Source: Actinomycetota bacterium (GTDB lineage: Bacteria; Actinomycetota; Actinomycetes; S36-B12; UBA5976). Taken from it: a stretch of DNA of 14,842 nt. Position 1 is the first letter of the stretch; each line of letters opens with the position of its first letter. Location: NCBI GenBank assembly GCA_947373075.1, contig CANBWF010000024.1, positions 1-14,842 on the forward strand. Reading direction: 5' to 3'. This document shows, piece by piece, positions 7,056-14,644 of the stretch. The position numbers and the translations under genes were made by a program. The notes below the pieces were generated by a model. The model saw only the letters and a program-made list of their open reading frames with translations. It made no database searches and was not told the origin of the DNA.

Positions 7056-9050
7056 GTGTCTCAGACCCTTAACCGAAACGATTCGGTCAAGTCTGTTTTT
7101 CCAGAGTTAGAGCGCTTGTTGCCACATGTGCAAAAGCCTGTGCAATACGTAGGTGGTGAACTCAACGCAGTTTCCAAACCTTGGGATGATGTAAAAGTGC
7201 GCTGGGCTCTCATGTACCCGGATGCATACGAAGTTGGTATTCCAAACCAAGGCGTGCAGATTCTTTACGAAGTACTTAATGAACGCGCTGACACTTTATG
7301 TGAGCGCACTTACGCAGTTTGGCCAGATCTAGAAAAGTTGATGCGCGAAAACAGCGTCTCACAATTCACTGTTGATGCACATCGCCCGGTCGGAGCGTTT
7401 GATGTATTCGGTCTTTCATTTTCTACTGAGCTTGGCTACACCAACATGCTTACCGCTATTGACTTAGCCGGAATTCCAATCCATTCAGCTGATCGCGATG
7501 AAACTCATCCAATCATTGTCGCTGGTGGCCATGCGGCTTTTAACCCAGAACCAATTGCAAACTTCATTGATGCAGCAGTTTTGGGCGATGGGGAACAAGC
7601 AGCCCTTGCAATTACTGACATTATTGTTGCATTCAAAGCAGAACGCGATGCTGGTCTACTGACAGATGTAACAGATTTACGTGACGAACTATTGCTTCGA
7701 CTAGCTTCATCAGGCGTAGTTTATGTGCCGGCTTTTTACGATGTTGAGTACTTAGAAGATGGTCGTATCCGCCGCGTAACTCCTAATCGTCCAGGCGTGC
7801 CGTTCCGTGTTGCAAAGCACACTGTGATGGACCTTGATGAATGGCCATATCCAAAAGCGCCACTAGTACCAATCGCCGAGAGTGTGCACGAGCGCATGAG
7901 CGTTGAAATTTTCCGTGGCTGCACACGTGGGTGTCGTTTTTGCCAGGCTGGCATGATCACTCGACCAGTTCGCGAACGTTCTAAAACCACAATCGCTGAC
8001 ATGGTGCAAAACGGTCTTGAGAAAACTGGTTATGAAGAAATCGGATTGCTCTCATTATCGAGCGCCGACCATAGTGAAATCGCAGACATCGCAAAAGGTC
8101 TTGCCGATCGTTACGAAGAAACTCAAACATCATTGTCTTTGCCAAGTACTCGAGTTGATGCATTCAACATTGATTTAGCAAATGAACTAACCCGCAATGG
8201 CCGTCGAAGTGGACTTACGTTTGCTCCTGAAGGTGGCAGCGAGCGCATTCGCCGAGTAATTAACAAAATGGTTTCGGAAGAAGATCTGATTCGCACAGTT
8301 ACGGCTGCCTACAGTGCCGGTTGGCGCCAGGTAAAGCTGTATTTCATGTGCGGTTTACCAACCGAAACTGATGAAGATGTTTTGCAGATTGCTCGCTTGG
8401 CGCACGAAGTTATTAAGGCTGGGCGCGAAGCTTCTGGTCGCAAAGACATTCGCTGCACAGTTTCTATCGGTGGTTTCGTGCCAAAGCCGCACACCCCTTT
8501 CCAGTGGGCAGCACAACTTGATCACGAAACAACAGACTCTCGTCTCTACAAACTGCGTGACGCAGTCCGCAATGACCGTGAGTTCGGCAAGTCAATCGGG
8601 GTGCGCTACCACGATGGAAAGCCTGGCATTGTTGAAGGGATTCTTTCTCGTGGCGATCGTCGTGTTGGCCGAGTTATCGAACAAGTTTGGCGCGATGGTG
8701 CTCGCTTTGATGGTTGGAGTGAACACTTCTCGTACGACATGTGGATGGCTGCAGCTGATGTTGCGCTGGCCGATGAACCAGTTGATGTTAATTGGTACAC
8801 GATTCGCGAACGTGAACTCTCGGAAGTTCTTCCATGGGATCACTTAGATTCAGGCTTGGACAAAGAGTGGCTTTGGGAAGACTGGCAAGATGCGCTAGCT
8901 GAAGTTGAAGTTGATGACTGTCGTTGGACACCATGTTTCGACTGCGGTGTTTGTGACCACATGGGTACTGAAATTCAGGTTGGGCCAACTAACGGGATTC
9001 TGTTGCCATTGCCACAGGTTAAGTCCGAGGTTGTAGTCAGTGGCTCGTGA
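7056..9050 (+). CDS. TIGR03960-type B12-binding-domain radical SAM protein
   Basis: 664-residue radical SAM enzyme of unknown reaction. An N-terminal Rossmann-like, cobalamin-binding-type region (about 45-190, with GGHAAFNPEP at 157-166) precedes the radical SAM core. The core has the 4Fe-4S motif Cys289, Cys293 and Cys296 (FRGCTRGCRFCQ). FAPEGGSERIRR and YFMCGLPTETDED are typical of the MiaB/B12 radical SAM class. No DxHxxG cobalamin-ligand motif is seen, so B12 use is uncertain. A C-terminal Cys cluster (622, 627, 630, 633; CX4CX2CX2C) could hold a second metal centre. Start GTG at 7056 follows AAGGCGG (7044-7050) by five bases. It overlaps the next gene by 11 bases; that partner is found beside or fused to it in many bacteria. 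The location upstream of rne and ribosomal genes hints at RNA or ribosome work, which is inference. Confidence 0.9.
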   Translation: MSQTLNRNDSVKSVFPELERLLPHVQKPVQYVGGELNAVSKPWDDVKVRWALMYPDAYEVGIPNQGVQILYEVLNERADTLCERTYAVWPDLEKLMRENSVSQFTVDAHRPVGAFDVFGLSFSTELGYTNMLTAIDLAGIPIHSADRDETHPIIVAGGHAAFNPEPIANFIDAAVLGDGEQAALAITDIIVAFKAERDAGLLTDVTDLRDELLLRLASSGVVYVPAFYDVEYLEDGRIRRVTPNRPGVPFRVAKHTVMDLDEWPYPKAPLVPIAESVHERMSVEIFRGCTRGCRFCQAGMITRPVRERSKTTIADMVQNGLEKTGYEEIGLLSLSSADHSEIADIAKGLADRYEETQTSLSLPSTRVDAFNIDLANELTRNGRRSGLTFAPEGGSERIRRVINKMVSEEDLIRTVTAAYSAGWRQVKLYFMCGLPTETDEDVLQIARLAHEVIKAGREASGRKDIRCTVSIGGFVPKPHTPFQWAAQLDHETTDSRLYKLRDAVRNDREFGKSIGVRYHDGKPGIVEGILSRGDRRVGRVIEQVWRDGARFDGWSEHFSYDMWMAAADVALADEPVDVNWYTIRERELSEVLPWDHLDSGLDKEWLWEDWQDALAEVEVDDCRWTPCFDCGVCDHMGTEIQVGPTNGILLPLPQVKSEVVVSGS

Positions 9051-9825
9051 CCCCGGCCGCGAAATAGTTCCTGCTGTACAAAAACTGCGCATTCAGCATG
9101 CCAAGCGTGGTCGGTTACGGTTCACGTCACATCGCGATTTCCAACGTGCATTCGAGCGTGCTTTGCGCCGAGCCAACATTCCGATGGCATACAGCGCGGG
9201 CTTTTCACCACATCCAAAAATCTCGTATGCAAATGCGGCAGCAACTGGCGTGGCTAGCGAGGCCGAATATGTTGAAATCGGTGTTGTTCAAAAAGTAGAT
9301 CCAGAAGCGGTGTGCCGAGTCCTAAATGAAGTTCTTCCAGCCGGATTTGATGTTCTGGCCGTTGTGGAGGCCCGAACCTCAGATTTTGTTGCCAGACTTG
9401 AAGCTAGCCATTGGAACATTGAGTTGCCAGGGGTAACCCATGCAGAAGTTACTGAAGCGATTGCGAAGTTCTTGGATGAAACTGAAGTACTAGTAGAGCG
9501 AAATACAAAAACCGGAATTCGTACTTTCGATGCCAGAGCCGCAGTTTTGCGCGTGGAAATCCAAAATGAGCAGACGCCACAACCCTTGGTATCTAACGAT
9601 GAACCTGAAACTGGGCAAATCTGTGCAATACTTCAAGTAGTTGTTCGGCATGGCGTGCCAGCCGTACGACCAGACGATGTACTGGCAGCTCTAACAAAAG
9701 TTGCTGGCCTTGCACTTCCGTACCCCGCACGGGTAACACGGTTAGCACAAGGTCCACTAAGTGCAGATGGCTGGTCAGTCACAGATCCATTGGATCTGGA
9801 TAGACAGACCGCATCCACTTCTTGA
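9040..9825 (+). CDS. TIGR03936 / DUF2344 radical SAM-associated protein
   Basis: 261 residues, function unknown. The conserved N-terminal part is clear: RIQHAKRGRLRFTSHRD (17-33), FERALRRANIPMAYSAGFSPHPK (start near 38) and YANAAATGVASEAEYVEI. This is the family that accompanies, or is fused to, the preceding radical SAM protein. Many Arg and His residues in the first 60 positions would suit nucleic acid or nucleotide contact, which is inference. The GTG at 9040 overlaps the upstream stop (TGA 9048-9050) by 11 bases, with GAGG at 9027-9030 as a weak ribosome site; the overlap implies coupled, stoichiometric expression. The C-terminal 60 residues are variable and proline-rich. No catalytic motif is evident, so it is more likely an accessory or substrate-binding partner than an enzyme. 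Confidence 0.88.
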   Translation: MARDPGREIVPAVQKLRIQHAKRGRLRFTSHRDFQRAFERALRRANIPMAYSAGFSPHPKISYANAAATGVASEAEYVEIGVVQKVDPEAVCRVLNEVLPAGFDVLAVVEARTSDFVARLEASHWNIELPGVTHAEVTEAIAKFLDETEVLVERNTKTGIRTFDARAAVLRVEIQNEQTPQPLVSNDEPETGQICAILQVVVRHGVPAVRPDDVLAALTKVAGLALPYPARVTRLAQGPLSADGWSVTDPLDLDRQTASTS

Positions 9826-9869
9826 GCCCGACATCGTGACACATAGGCTTTTGCGCCCTTAACGGGCGT
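9822..9869 (+). promoter_or_regulatory. predicted rne promoter and 5' hairpin
   Basis: In the 105 bp gap before rne, TTGAGC (9822-9827, over the upstream stop) and TAGGCT (9844-9849) are 16 bases apart, a reasonable sigma-A pair with a start near 9856. At about that point is a short hairpin, CGCCC (9854-9858) / GGGCG (9864-9868), without a U-tract, so not a terminator. It could cap the transcript or lie in a read-through RNA. Motif-level evidence only. Confidence 0.35.
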
Positions 9870-9930
9870 GGGTGATCGCTCGCAAGAGTACCGGTTGGTG
9901 CATTTGTGGGTTGAATAGGAGAACGACATT

Positions 9931-12189
9931 ATGTCGGACAATGAAACACAGCCAGAGGTACTTGGCATGCAAGTAAAGAAAACTCGGAACAAATCAGTGC
10001 CGAAAAAAGCGGCAAAACCAGCAGGTAAAGCCGAGCCAGTTAATGAAGCTGCCCCGGCAGTCAAGAAAGTGGCGAAAAAGAAGGCAGTTGAAACTGCCGA
10101 AGTAATCGTAGATTCAAGCGAGCCAAAGAAGACTGCTCGCAAGGCACCTGTGGCGGTTCCGCTTTTTCAGGCGCCACCTACAGCGCCAGCGAAAAGCGCT
10201 AGCAAAACCGCAGCCAAGAAAGCCACAGACAAACCAGAGAAGACTGACGATAAGCCAGTCAAAGCTGCTGGGAAAAATGGCAGAGGCCCCAAAGCGGATG
10301 CTGACGTTGCCGAAGATGCTCCGAAAAAGCGAGCACCTAAAAAAGGCACAACTGATGAAAGCGTTGATGAGTCAGCAGATTCTGGCGAGGAATCATCCAG
10401 TAATTCACGCAACCGAAATCGAAACCGTAATCGAAATAAGAATCGCGATCGTTCCAACTCCCAAAGCGAGACAGATGAAGCATCTACAGATTCGGATAGT
10501 GATTCCGAAGATGGTGATAGCAGCGGCGCAAACCATAAGCGCAGTCGTAAACGTAATCGTGATGGGTCTGGCGAAGAGTCAGGTTCAATCCGCGTAGATG
10601 CAAAGCGTCAGCGTCGTCGTGATGGCCGCGATGCTGGCCGTCGTCGGGCGCCGATTGTTACTGAAGCAGAATTTTTAGCGCGTCGTGAAAACGTTGATCG
10701 CGTAATGGTTGTGCGCCAGCAGGGTAGCCGTACCCAGATTGCAGTTCTGGAGGATGGCGTTTTGGTTGAGCATTACATCAACCAATCAACCAGTGGTTCA
10801 CTCGTCGGTAACGTTTATGTTGGCCGCGTGCAGAACGTACTGCCAGGTATGGAAGCAGCTTTCGTTGACATCGGCAAGGGTCGCAATGCGGTCCTTTATG
10901 CAGGTGAAGTTAACTGGGATGCCGCCGGACTTGAGGGTCAGTCCAAGCGCATTGAATCGGCACTTAAAACTGGCGATACCGTATTAGTTCAGGTAACAAA
11001 AGATCCTGTTGGCCAAAAAGGTGCCCGTCTAACAAGTCAGATTTCCTTGCCAGGTCGATTTGTGGTCTATGTACCAAACCATCCAATGACTGGTATTTCG
11101 CGCAAACTTCCTGAGCGTGAGCGCACTCGCTTGAAGAACATCCTGCGTGAGGTAGTGCCAGAAACTGGTGGCGTAATTGTTCGCACCGCCTCTGAAGGCG
11201 CCAGCGAAGAAGAGTTATCACGCGATGTAGCCCGCCTTGTTGCCCAATGGGAAGACATTGAGGCAAAGTCGACAACATCATCACCGCCAACAATGTTGTA
11301 CGGCGAACCAGATATTTCAATCAAGGTTGTTCGCGACATTTTCAATGAAGATACAAACAAGCTTGTAGTTTCTGGTGAAGATGCTTGGGACACTGTCGAG
11401 CAGTATGTGAAGTATGTAGCTCCAGATCTTGCAGAACGCTTAGAAAAGTATGTCGGCGCCCAAGATGCATTCACGCATTACCGAGTAGATGAGCAGATTG
11501 CTAAAGCGCTTGATCGCAAGGTTTACCTGCCATCAGGTGGCTCGCTGGTTATCGACCGCACTGAAGCTATGACAGTTGTTGACGTAAATACCGGAAAGTT
11601 TGTTGGACAAGGTGGCAACCTTGAAGAAACCGTTACGCAAAACAACATAGAAGCTGCCGAAGAGATTGTGCGTCAACTTCGTTTGCGCGACATCGGCGGC
11701 ATCATTGTCATCGACTTCATCGACATGGTGCTGGAAAGCAACCGCGATCAAGTTATCCGCCGCCTAATCGAATGTTTAGGTCGCGATCGCACGAAACATC
11801 AGGTTGCTGAAGTCACATCACTCGGTTTGGTGCAGATGACTCGTAAACGAATCGGTGCTGGACTACTCGAAGTATTTGGCCAGCAATGTGACCATTGCAA
11901 TGGCCGTGGCGTAACCATTCACATGGATGCCAACACCTCAGGCAAGAGTAATCGAGGCGAACAAGGAGCCCACGAGCATGCTCGCCCAGGGAAATCCCGG
12001 AAAGCAGAGAAATCTGAGGTCCAGGCGTTAGACACTCCAACAGACGATTCAGGTTCAGTGGAAGTACCTGAAAAAGTTGAGGAAAATCAAGGAAAATCAA
12101 GAAATGACCGACCAAAACGGGGTCGTCGAAGTGCGAGCAGGCCAGCTGGTCAGCCCGTATCAGGCGCCGAGGTAGACCTCACAGTTTGA
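9931..12189 (+). CDS. rne: ribonuclease E/G, actinobacterial layout
   Basis: Endoribonuclease that starts mRNA decay and matures rRNA and tRNA. 752 residues in three parts. Residues 1-240 are low-complexity and Lys/Ala/Pro-rich, with an Arg-Asn run (160-174) and an acidic Ser/Asp stretch (182-196); this replaces the C-terminal scaffold of E. coli RNase E. The catalytic core runs from about 255 to 665: an S1 RNA-binding fold (NVYVGRVQNVLPGMEAAFVDIG near 294-315), then the DNase I-like site. Asp551 (VDVNTG) and Asp595 (IDFIDM) match the Mg-binding Asp303 and Asp346 of E. coli, with one extra residue between them. Cys653 and Cys656 (CDHCNGRG) form the Zn-link used for dimer pairing. A charged tail of about 85 residues follows. 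The ATG at 9931 has TAGGAGAA seven to eight bases upstream. RNase G is excluded by the long arm. Confidence 0.96.
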   Translation: MSDNETQPEVLGMQVKKTRNKSVPKKAAKPAGKAEPVNEAAPAVKKVAKKKAVETAEVIVDSSEPKKTARKAPVAVPLFQAPPTAPAKSASKTAAKKATDKPEKTDDKPVKAAGKNGRGPKADADVAEDAPKKRAPKKGTTDESVDESADSGEESSSNSRNRNRNRNRNKNRDRSNSQSETDEASTDSDSDSEDGDSSGANHKRSRKRNRDGSGEESGSIRVDAKRQRRRDGRDAGRRRAPIVTEAEFLARRENVDRVMVVRQQGSRTQIAVLEDGVLVEHYINQSTSGSLVGNVYVGRVQNVLPGMEAAFVDIGKGRNAVLYAGEVNWDAAGLEGQSKRIESALKTGDTVLVQVTKDPVGQKGARLTSQISLPGRFVVYVPNHPMTGISRKLPERERTRLKNILREVVPETGGVIVRTASEGASEEELSRDVARLVAQWEDIEAKSTTSSPPTMLYGEPDISIKVVRDIFNEDTNKLVVSGEDAWDTVEQYVKYVAPDLAERLEKYVGAQDAFTHYRVDEQIAKALDRKVYLPSGGSLVIDRTEAMTVVDVNTGKFVGQGGNLEETVTQNNIEAAEEIVRQLRLRDIGGIIVIDFIDMVLESNRDQVIRRLIECLGRDRTKHQVAEVTSLGLVQMTRKRIGAGLLEVFGQQCDHCNGRGVTIHMDANTSGKSNRGEQGAHEHARPGKSRKAEKSEVQALDTPTDDSGSVEVPEKVEENQGKSRNDRPKRGRRSASRPAGQPVSGAEVDLTV

Positions 12190-12215
12190 CCTGACCCCCG
12201 CTTCATCCGTAACCT
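12186..12215 (+). promoter_or_regulatory. predicted promoter of the rplU-rpmA unit
   Basis: TTGACC (12186-12191) overlaps the rne stop and is followed after 18 bases by TAACCT (12210-12215). Predicted start near 12222, leader about 45 bases and U-rich. Best -35/-10 pair in the window by consensus match. Confidence 0.55.
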
Positions 12216-12266
12216 TATGGGGCTTACCTTTTAGGGATTTTTACCACTTTTGCAAGGAGTAACAAC

Positions 12267-12824
12267 GTGTACGCGATCGTTCGATCTGGCGGACGCCAAG
12301 AGAAAGTCGCCGTTGGCGATGTCATCACCCTTGATCGGGTCGATGCAACACCTGGCGATTCTGTAGTTCTGCCTACCCTTTTAATTGTCGATGGCGACAA
12401 AGTCACTTCAGACAGCAAGACACTTGCTGGCATCACAGTGACCGGCGAAGTTGTTTCACATGGCAAGGGTCAAAAAATTGAAATCCTGCGCTACAAGAAC
12501 AAGACCGGCTACCGCCGTCGTCAAGGTTACCGCGCAGCATTAACTGACATTCAGATTGTTGCTATTGGCAGTACCAAGCTTGCCGATAAAGACAAGCTCG
12601 CTGTCGCTCCAGTAAAGAAGAAGGCTGCTGCCAAGAAAGCTGCACCTAAAGCTACTGCTAAGCCTGTTGTCGCTGAAACCGCCGAGGTTGCAGATGCACC
12701 AGTTGCAAAGAAAGCGCCAGCGAAAAAAGCTCCAGCTAAAAAGGCTGCATCAACAGATGATGCTCCTGTAGCAAAGAAGGCACCTGCTAAGAAAGCAGCG
12801 CCTAAAGACAAGACGGAAGAGTAG
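12267..12824 (+). CDS. rplU: 50S ribosomal protein bL21 with long Lys/Ala/Pro tail
   Basis: bL21 binds 23S rRNA and helps early 50S assembly. The core (1-101) is canonical: YAIVRSGGRQEKV start, VTGEVVSHGKGQKIEILRYK, and the rRNA-contacting TGYRRRQGYR (80-89). The protein is 185 residues where bL21 is normally about 103. The extra 80 residues (about 104-185) are Lys, Ala and Pro rich, and contain the direct repeat DAPVAKKAPAKKA at 143-155 and 165-177. The two copies use different codons, so they are not a fresh slippage product. The tail resembles histone H1-like basic tails and probably reaches from the ribosome surface; its role is unknown. The GTG at 12267 has AAGGAG (12254-12259) seven bases upstream. 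It heads a two-gene unit with rpmA. Confidence 0.97.
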   Translation: MYAIVRSGGRQEKVAVGDVITLDRVDATPGDSVVLPTLLIVDGDKVTSDSKTLAGITVTGEVVSHGKGQKIEILRYKNKTGYRRRQGYRAALTDIQIVAIGSTKLADKDKLAVAPVKKKAAAKKAAPKATAKPVVAETAEVADAPVAKKAPAKKAPAKKAASTDDAPVAKKAPAKKAAPKDKTEE

Positions 12825-12833
12825 GCATAACTC

Positions 12834-13088
12834 ATGGCACATAAAAAGGGTGCGTCCAGCACACGAAATGGTCGCGATTCAAATGCACAGCGCCTTGGCG
12901 TTAAGCGTTTCGGTGGTCAGGTTGTAAGCGCAGGCGAAATTCTTGTTCGTCAGCGTGGAACCCACTTCCATCCAGGTCTAAATGTTGGCCGTGGTGGCGA
13001 CGACACATTATTCGCATTGGCTGCAGGTTCAGTCCAGTTCGGTACTCGTCGTGGTCGTCGTGTTGTCAACATTGTTCCAGCGGGCTAA
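12834..13088 (+). CDS. rpmA: 50S ribosomal protein bL27
   Basis: bL27 places its N-terminus at the peptidyl transferase centre. 84 residues, full length, with the family hallmark MAHKKG-SS-RNGRDSNAQRLG-K and RQRGTHFHPG (40-49). The N-terminus starts directly at MAHKKG with no cleavable Firmicutes-type extension. This agrees with the absence of a prp protease gene, which in Firmicutes lies between rplU and rpmA. It starts 9 bases after the rplU stop; GGAAGAG at the end of rplU is a weak, rather distant ribosome site, so coupling to rplU is likely. A strong hairpin follows 22 bases after the stop. Confidence 0.98.
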   Translation: MAHKKGASSTRNGRDSNAQRLGVKRFGGQVVSAGEILVRQRGTHFHPGLNVGRGGDDTLFALAAGSVQFGTRRGRRVVNIVPAG

Positions 13089-13110
13089 ATCCGCGAACAA
13101 AATTTTTTGC

Positions 13111-13148
13111 AAAGCGGGCCTGAAAACTTCGGGCCCGCTTTTAGTTTT
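13111..13148 (+). terminator. hairpin terminator or attenuator between rpmA and obgE
   Basis: The stem pairs 13111-13124 with 13128-13141: AAAGCGGGCC against the complementary GGCCCGCTTT, one T-G wobble, then three more pairs and a 3-base loop AAC. Downstream is TTTTAGTTTT to 13148, an interrupted U-tract. The obgE Shine-Dalgarno starts at the next base. It probably ends most rplU-rpmA transcripts, with read-through into obgE. Confidence 0.75.
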
Positions 13149-13156
13149 AGGAGGTG
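13149..13156 (+). promoter_or_regulatory. obgE ribosome binding site that decides the start
   Basis: AGGAGGTG, identical to the clpX site, followed by CAC and ATG at 13160. The in-frame GTG at 13154 lies inside the Shine-Dalgarno and is rejected as a start. Confidence 0.8.
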
Positions 13157-13159
13157 CAC

Positions 13160-14644
13160 ATGACAAGTTTCATTGATCGTGTTGTCTTGCATGTGCGTGG
13201 CGGCAACGGCGGTAACGGCTGCGCTTCAGTTCATCGTGAGAAGTTCAAGCCACTCGGCGGCCCTGACGGTGGCAATGGCGGTAAAGGCGGCGACGTCACA
13301 CTAGTTGTTGATACCTCTGTTACAACTTTGTTGGAATTCCATCGCAGTCCACATCGCGCAGGTGGCAATGGCAAGCCAGGTCAGGGCGACCATAAGAATG
13401 GCAGCAATGGGCAAGCATTAACACTTGCCGTTCCAGAAGGAACAGTTGTGAGCCTTAGTGATGGCACAGTGCTTGCTGACCTAATTGGCCAAGGCACTGA
13501 GTTCGTTATTGCTGCTGGTGGTCGAGGTGGTTTAGGTAATGCTTCCTTGGCATCCACTAGGCGCAAAGCCCCAGGCTTTGCTTTGCTTGGTGAACCTGGC
13601 ATTGAACGCGATGTTGTACTTGAACTTAAGACCGTGGCTGACATTGGCCTAGTTGGATTTCCAAGTGCCGGTAAATCTTCGCTGATCGCAGCGATGTCGG
13701 CGGCTAGGCCAAAAATTGCCGATTACCCATTCACGACTCTCGAACCACATCTAGGTGTAATCCAAGCTGGCGACACCACGTTCACCATGGCTGATGTTCC
13801 CGGTCTGATTCCAGGAGCCAGTCAGGGTAAAGGTCTGGGGCTGGAGTTCCTGCGTCACATCGAACGTTGTGCCGCGTTGGTGCACGTTCTAGATTGTGCG
13901 ACCTTGGAATCAAATCGCGACCCACTTCGTGATCTTGATGCACTCGAGAGTGAACTCGAACAATACGGTGGCTTGCAAGACCGACCACGCATTGTTGTGC
14001 TTAACAAAGTCGATTTGCCAGAAGGGCGCGACTTAGCGGAAATTGTGTTGCCAGATTTACATGCCCGCGATTACCGAGTATTCCTGATCTCAGCGGTTAG
14101 TCATGAAGGCCTTCGCGAATTAGGTTTTGCTATGGCCCAGATTGTTCGTGATGCCCGTGCTGCGGCTGTGGTTGAAGCGTCGGTTCGGCCGCGGGTACTT
14201 GTGCGACCAAAGTCGGTCGATGATTCAGGATTCACTGTTTCAGTGGAACGCAATGGCGAAGATGTTTTATTCCGAATTGTTGGCGAGCGAATTGAGCGTT
14301 GGGTTCGCCAAACAGATTTTGCCAATGATGAAGCAGTTGGCTATTTAGCTGATCGGATTGCTCGCGCTGGTGTTGAACTTGAATTAGCCAAGCTCGGCGC
14401 GGTTAACGGTAGCGAAGTTGTTATCGGTTCTGGTCCATCAGCAGTTATTTTTGATTGGCAGCCTACCGTTTCAGACTTACATCAGGGCCCTCGTGGTACT
14501 GATGAGCGTCTGGTTGACATGAGTCGCCCAAATGCTGCGCAACGATTAGAAGAACACCGCCGCCGCCAGTATGGCGAAGCATATGCTGGCGGGGAGGAAG
14601 AAACCCCACAAGAAGTGCAAGGAAGTGAAGAGACTGATGCGTAG
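13160..14644 (+). CDS. obgE: GTPase Obg (CgtA), 50S assembly and stress GTPase
   Basis: 494 residues with the three Obg domains. Residues 1-158 are the glycine-rich Obg fold (VRGGNGGNGC at 12-21, GGPDGGNGGKGGDV at 33-46). The G domain (about 159-335) has G1 GFPSAGKSS (166-174), the switch-I FTT (191-193), G3 DVPG (212-215), G4 NKVD (282-285) and G5 SA (311-312). The Obg C-terminal (OCT) domain spans about 345-435, as is usual in Gram-positives and actinobacteria. A disordered Glu-rich tail closes the protein. Obg binds the 50S subunit during late assembly and responds to GTP/ppGpp. ATG 13160 chosen over GTG 13154, which is inside the ribosome site. It sits just after a terminator-like hairpin with no room for a promoter between, and its end overlaps proB by 8 bases. 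Confidence 0.98.
   Translation: MTSFIDRVVLHVRGGNGGNGCASVHREKFKPLGGPDGGNGGKGGDVTLVVDTSVTTLLEFHRSPHRAGGNGKPGQGDHKNGSNGQALTLAVPEGTVVSLSDGTVLADLIGQGTEFVIAAGGRGGLGNASLASTRRKAPGFALLGEPGIERDVVLELKTVADIGLVGFPSAGKSSLIAAMSAARPKIADYPFTTLEPHLGVIQAGDTTFTMADVPGLIPGASQGKGLGLEFLRHIERCAALVHVLDCATLESNRDPLRDLDALESELEQYGGLQDRPRIVVLNKVDLPEGRDLAEIVLPDLHARDYRVFLISAVSHEGLRELGFAMAQIVRDARAAAVVEASVRPRVLVRPKSVDDSGFTVSVERNGEDVLFRIVGERIERWVRQTDFANDEAVGYLADRIARAGVELELAKLGAVNGSEVVIGSGPSAVIFDWQPTVSDLHQGPRGTDERLVDMSRPNAAQRLEEHRRRQYGEAYAGGEEETPQEVQGSEETDA

Noticed and set aside
8371..8847. 158-codon plus-strand frame inside the radical SAM gene
   Set aside because: Overlaps the conserved core in another frame and shows no family features or ribosome site.
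9633..10142. 169-codon minus-strand open frame across the DUF2344-rne junction
   Set aside because: It is antisense to two clear genes, is low-complexity (Phe/Ala/Ser-rich, mirroring the Lys/Ala codons of rne) and resembles no family.
12210..12266. Possible structured leader or terminator before rplU
   Set aside because: Only weak pairing (CCTTA with TAGGG) around a U-rich run; no stable stem can be drawn.
12825..12833. A prp protease gene between rplU and rpmA, as in Firmicutes
   Set aside because: Only 9 bases separate the genes, and bL27 lacks the cleavable N-terminal extension.
12551..12862. 103-codon minus-strand frame with repeated AFLAGAFFA-like segments
   Set aside because: It is the mirror of the Lys/Ala/Pro repeats in the bL21 tail; membrane-like only because AAG/AAA read backwards as CTT/TTT.
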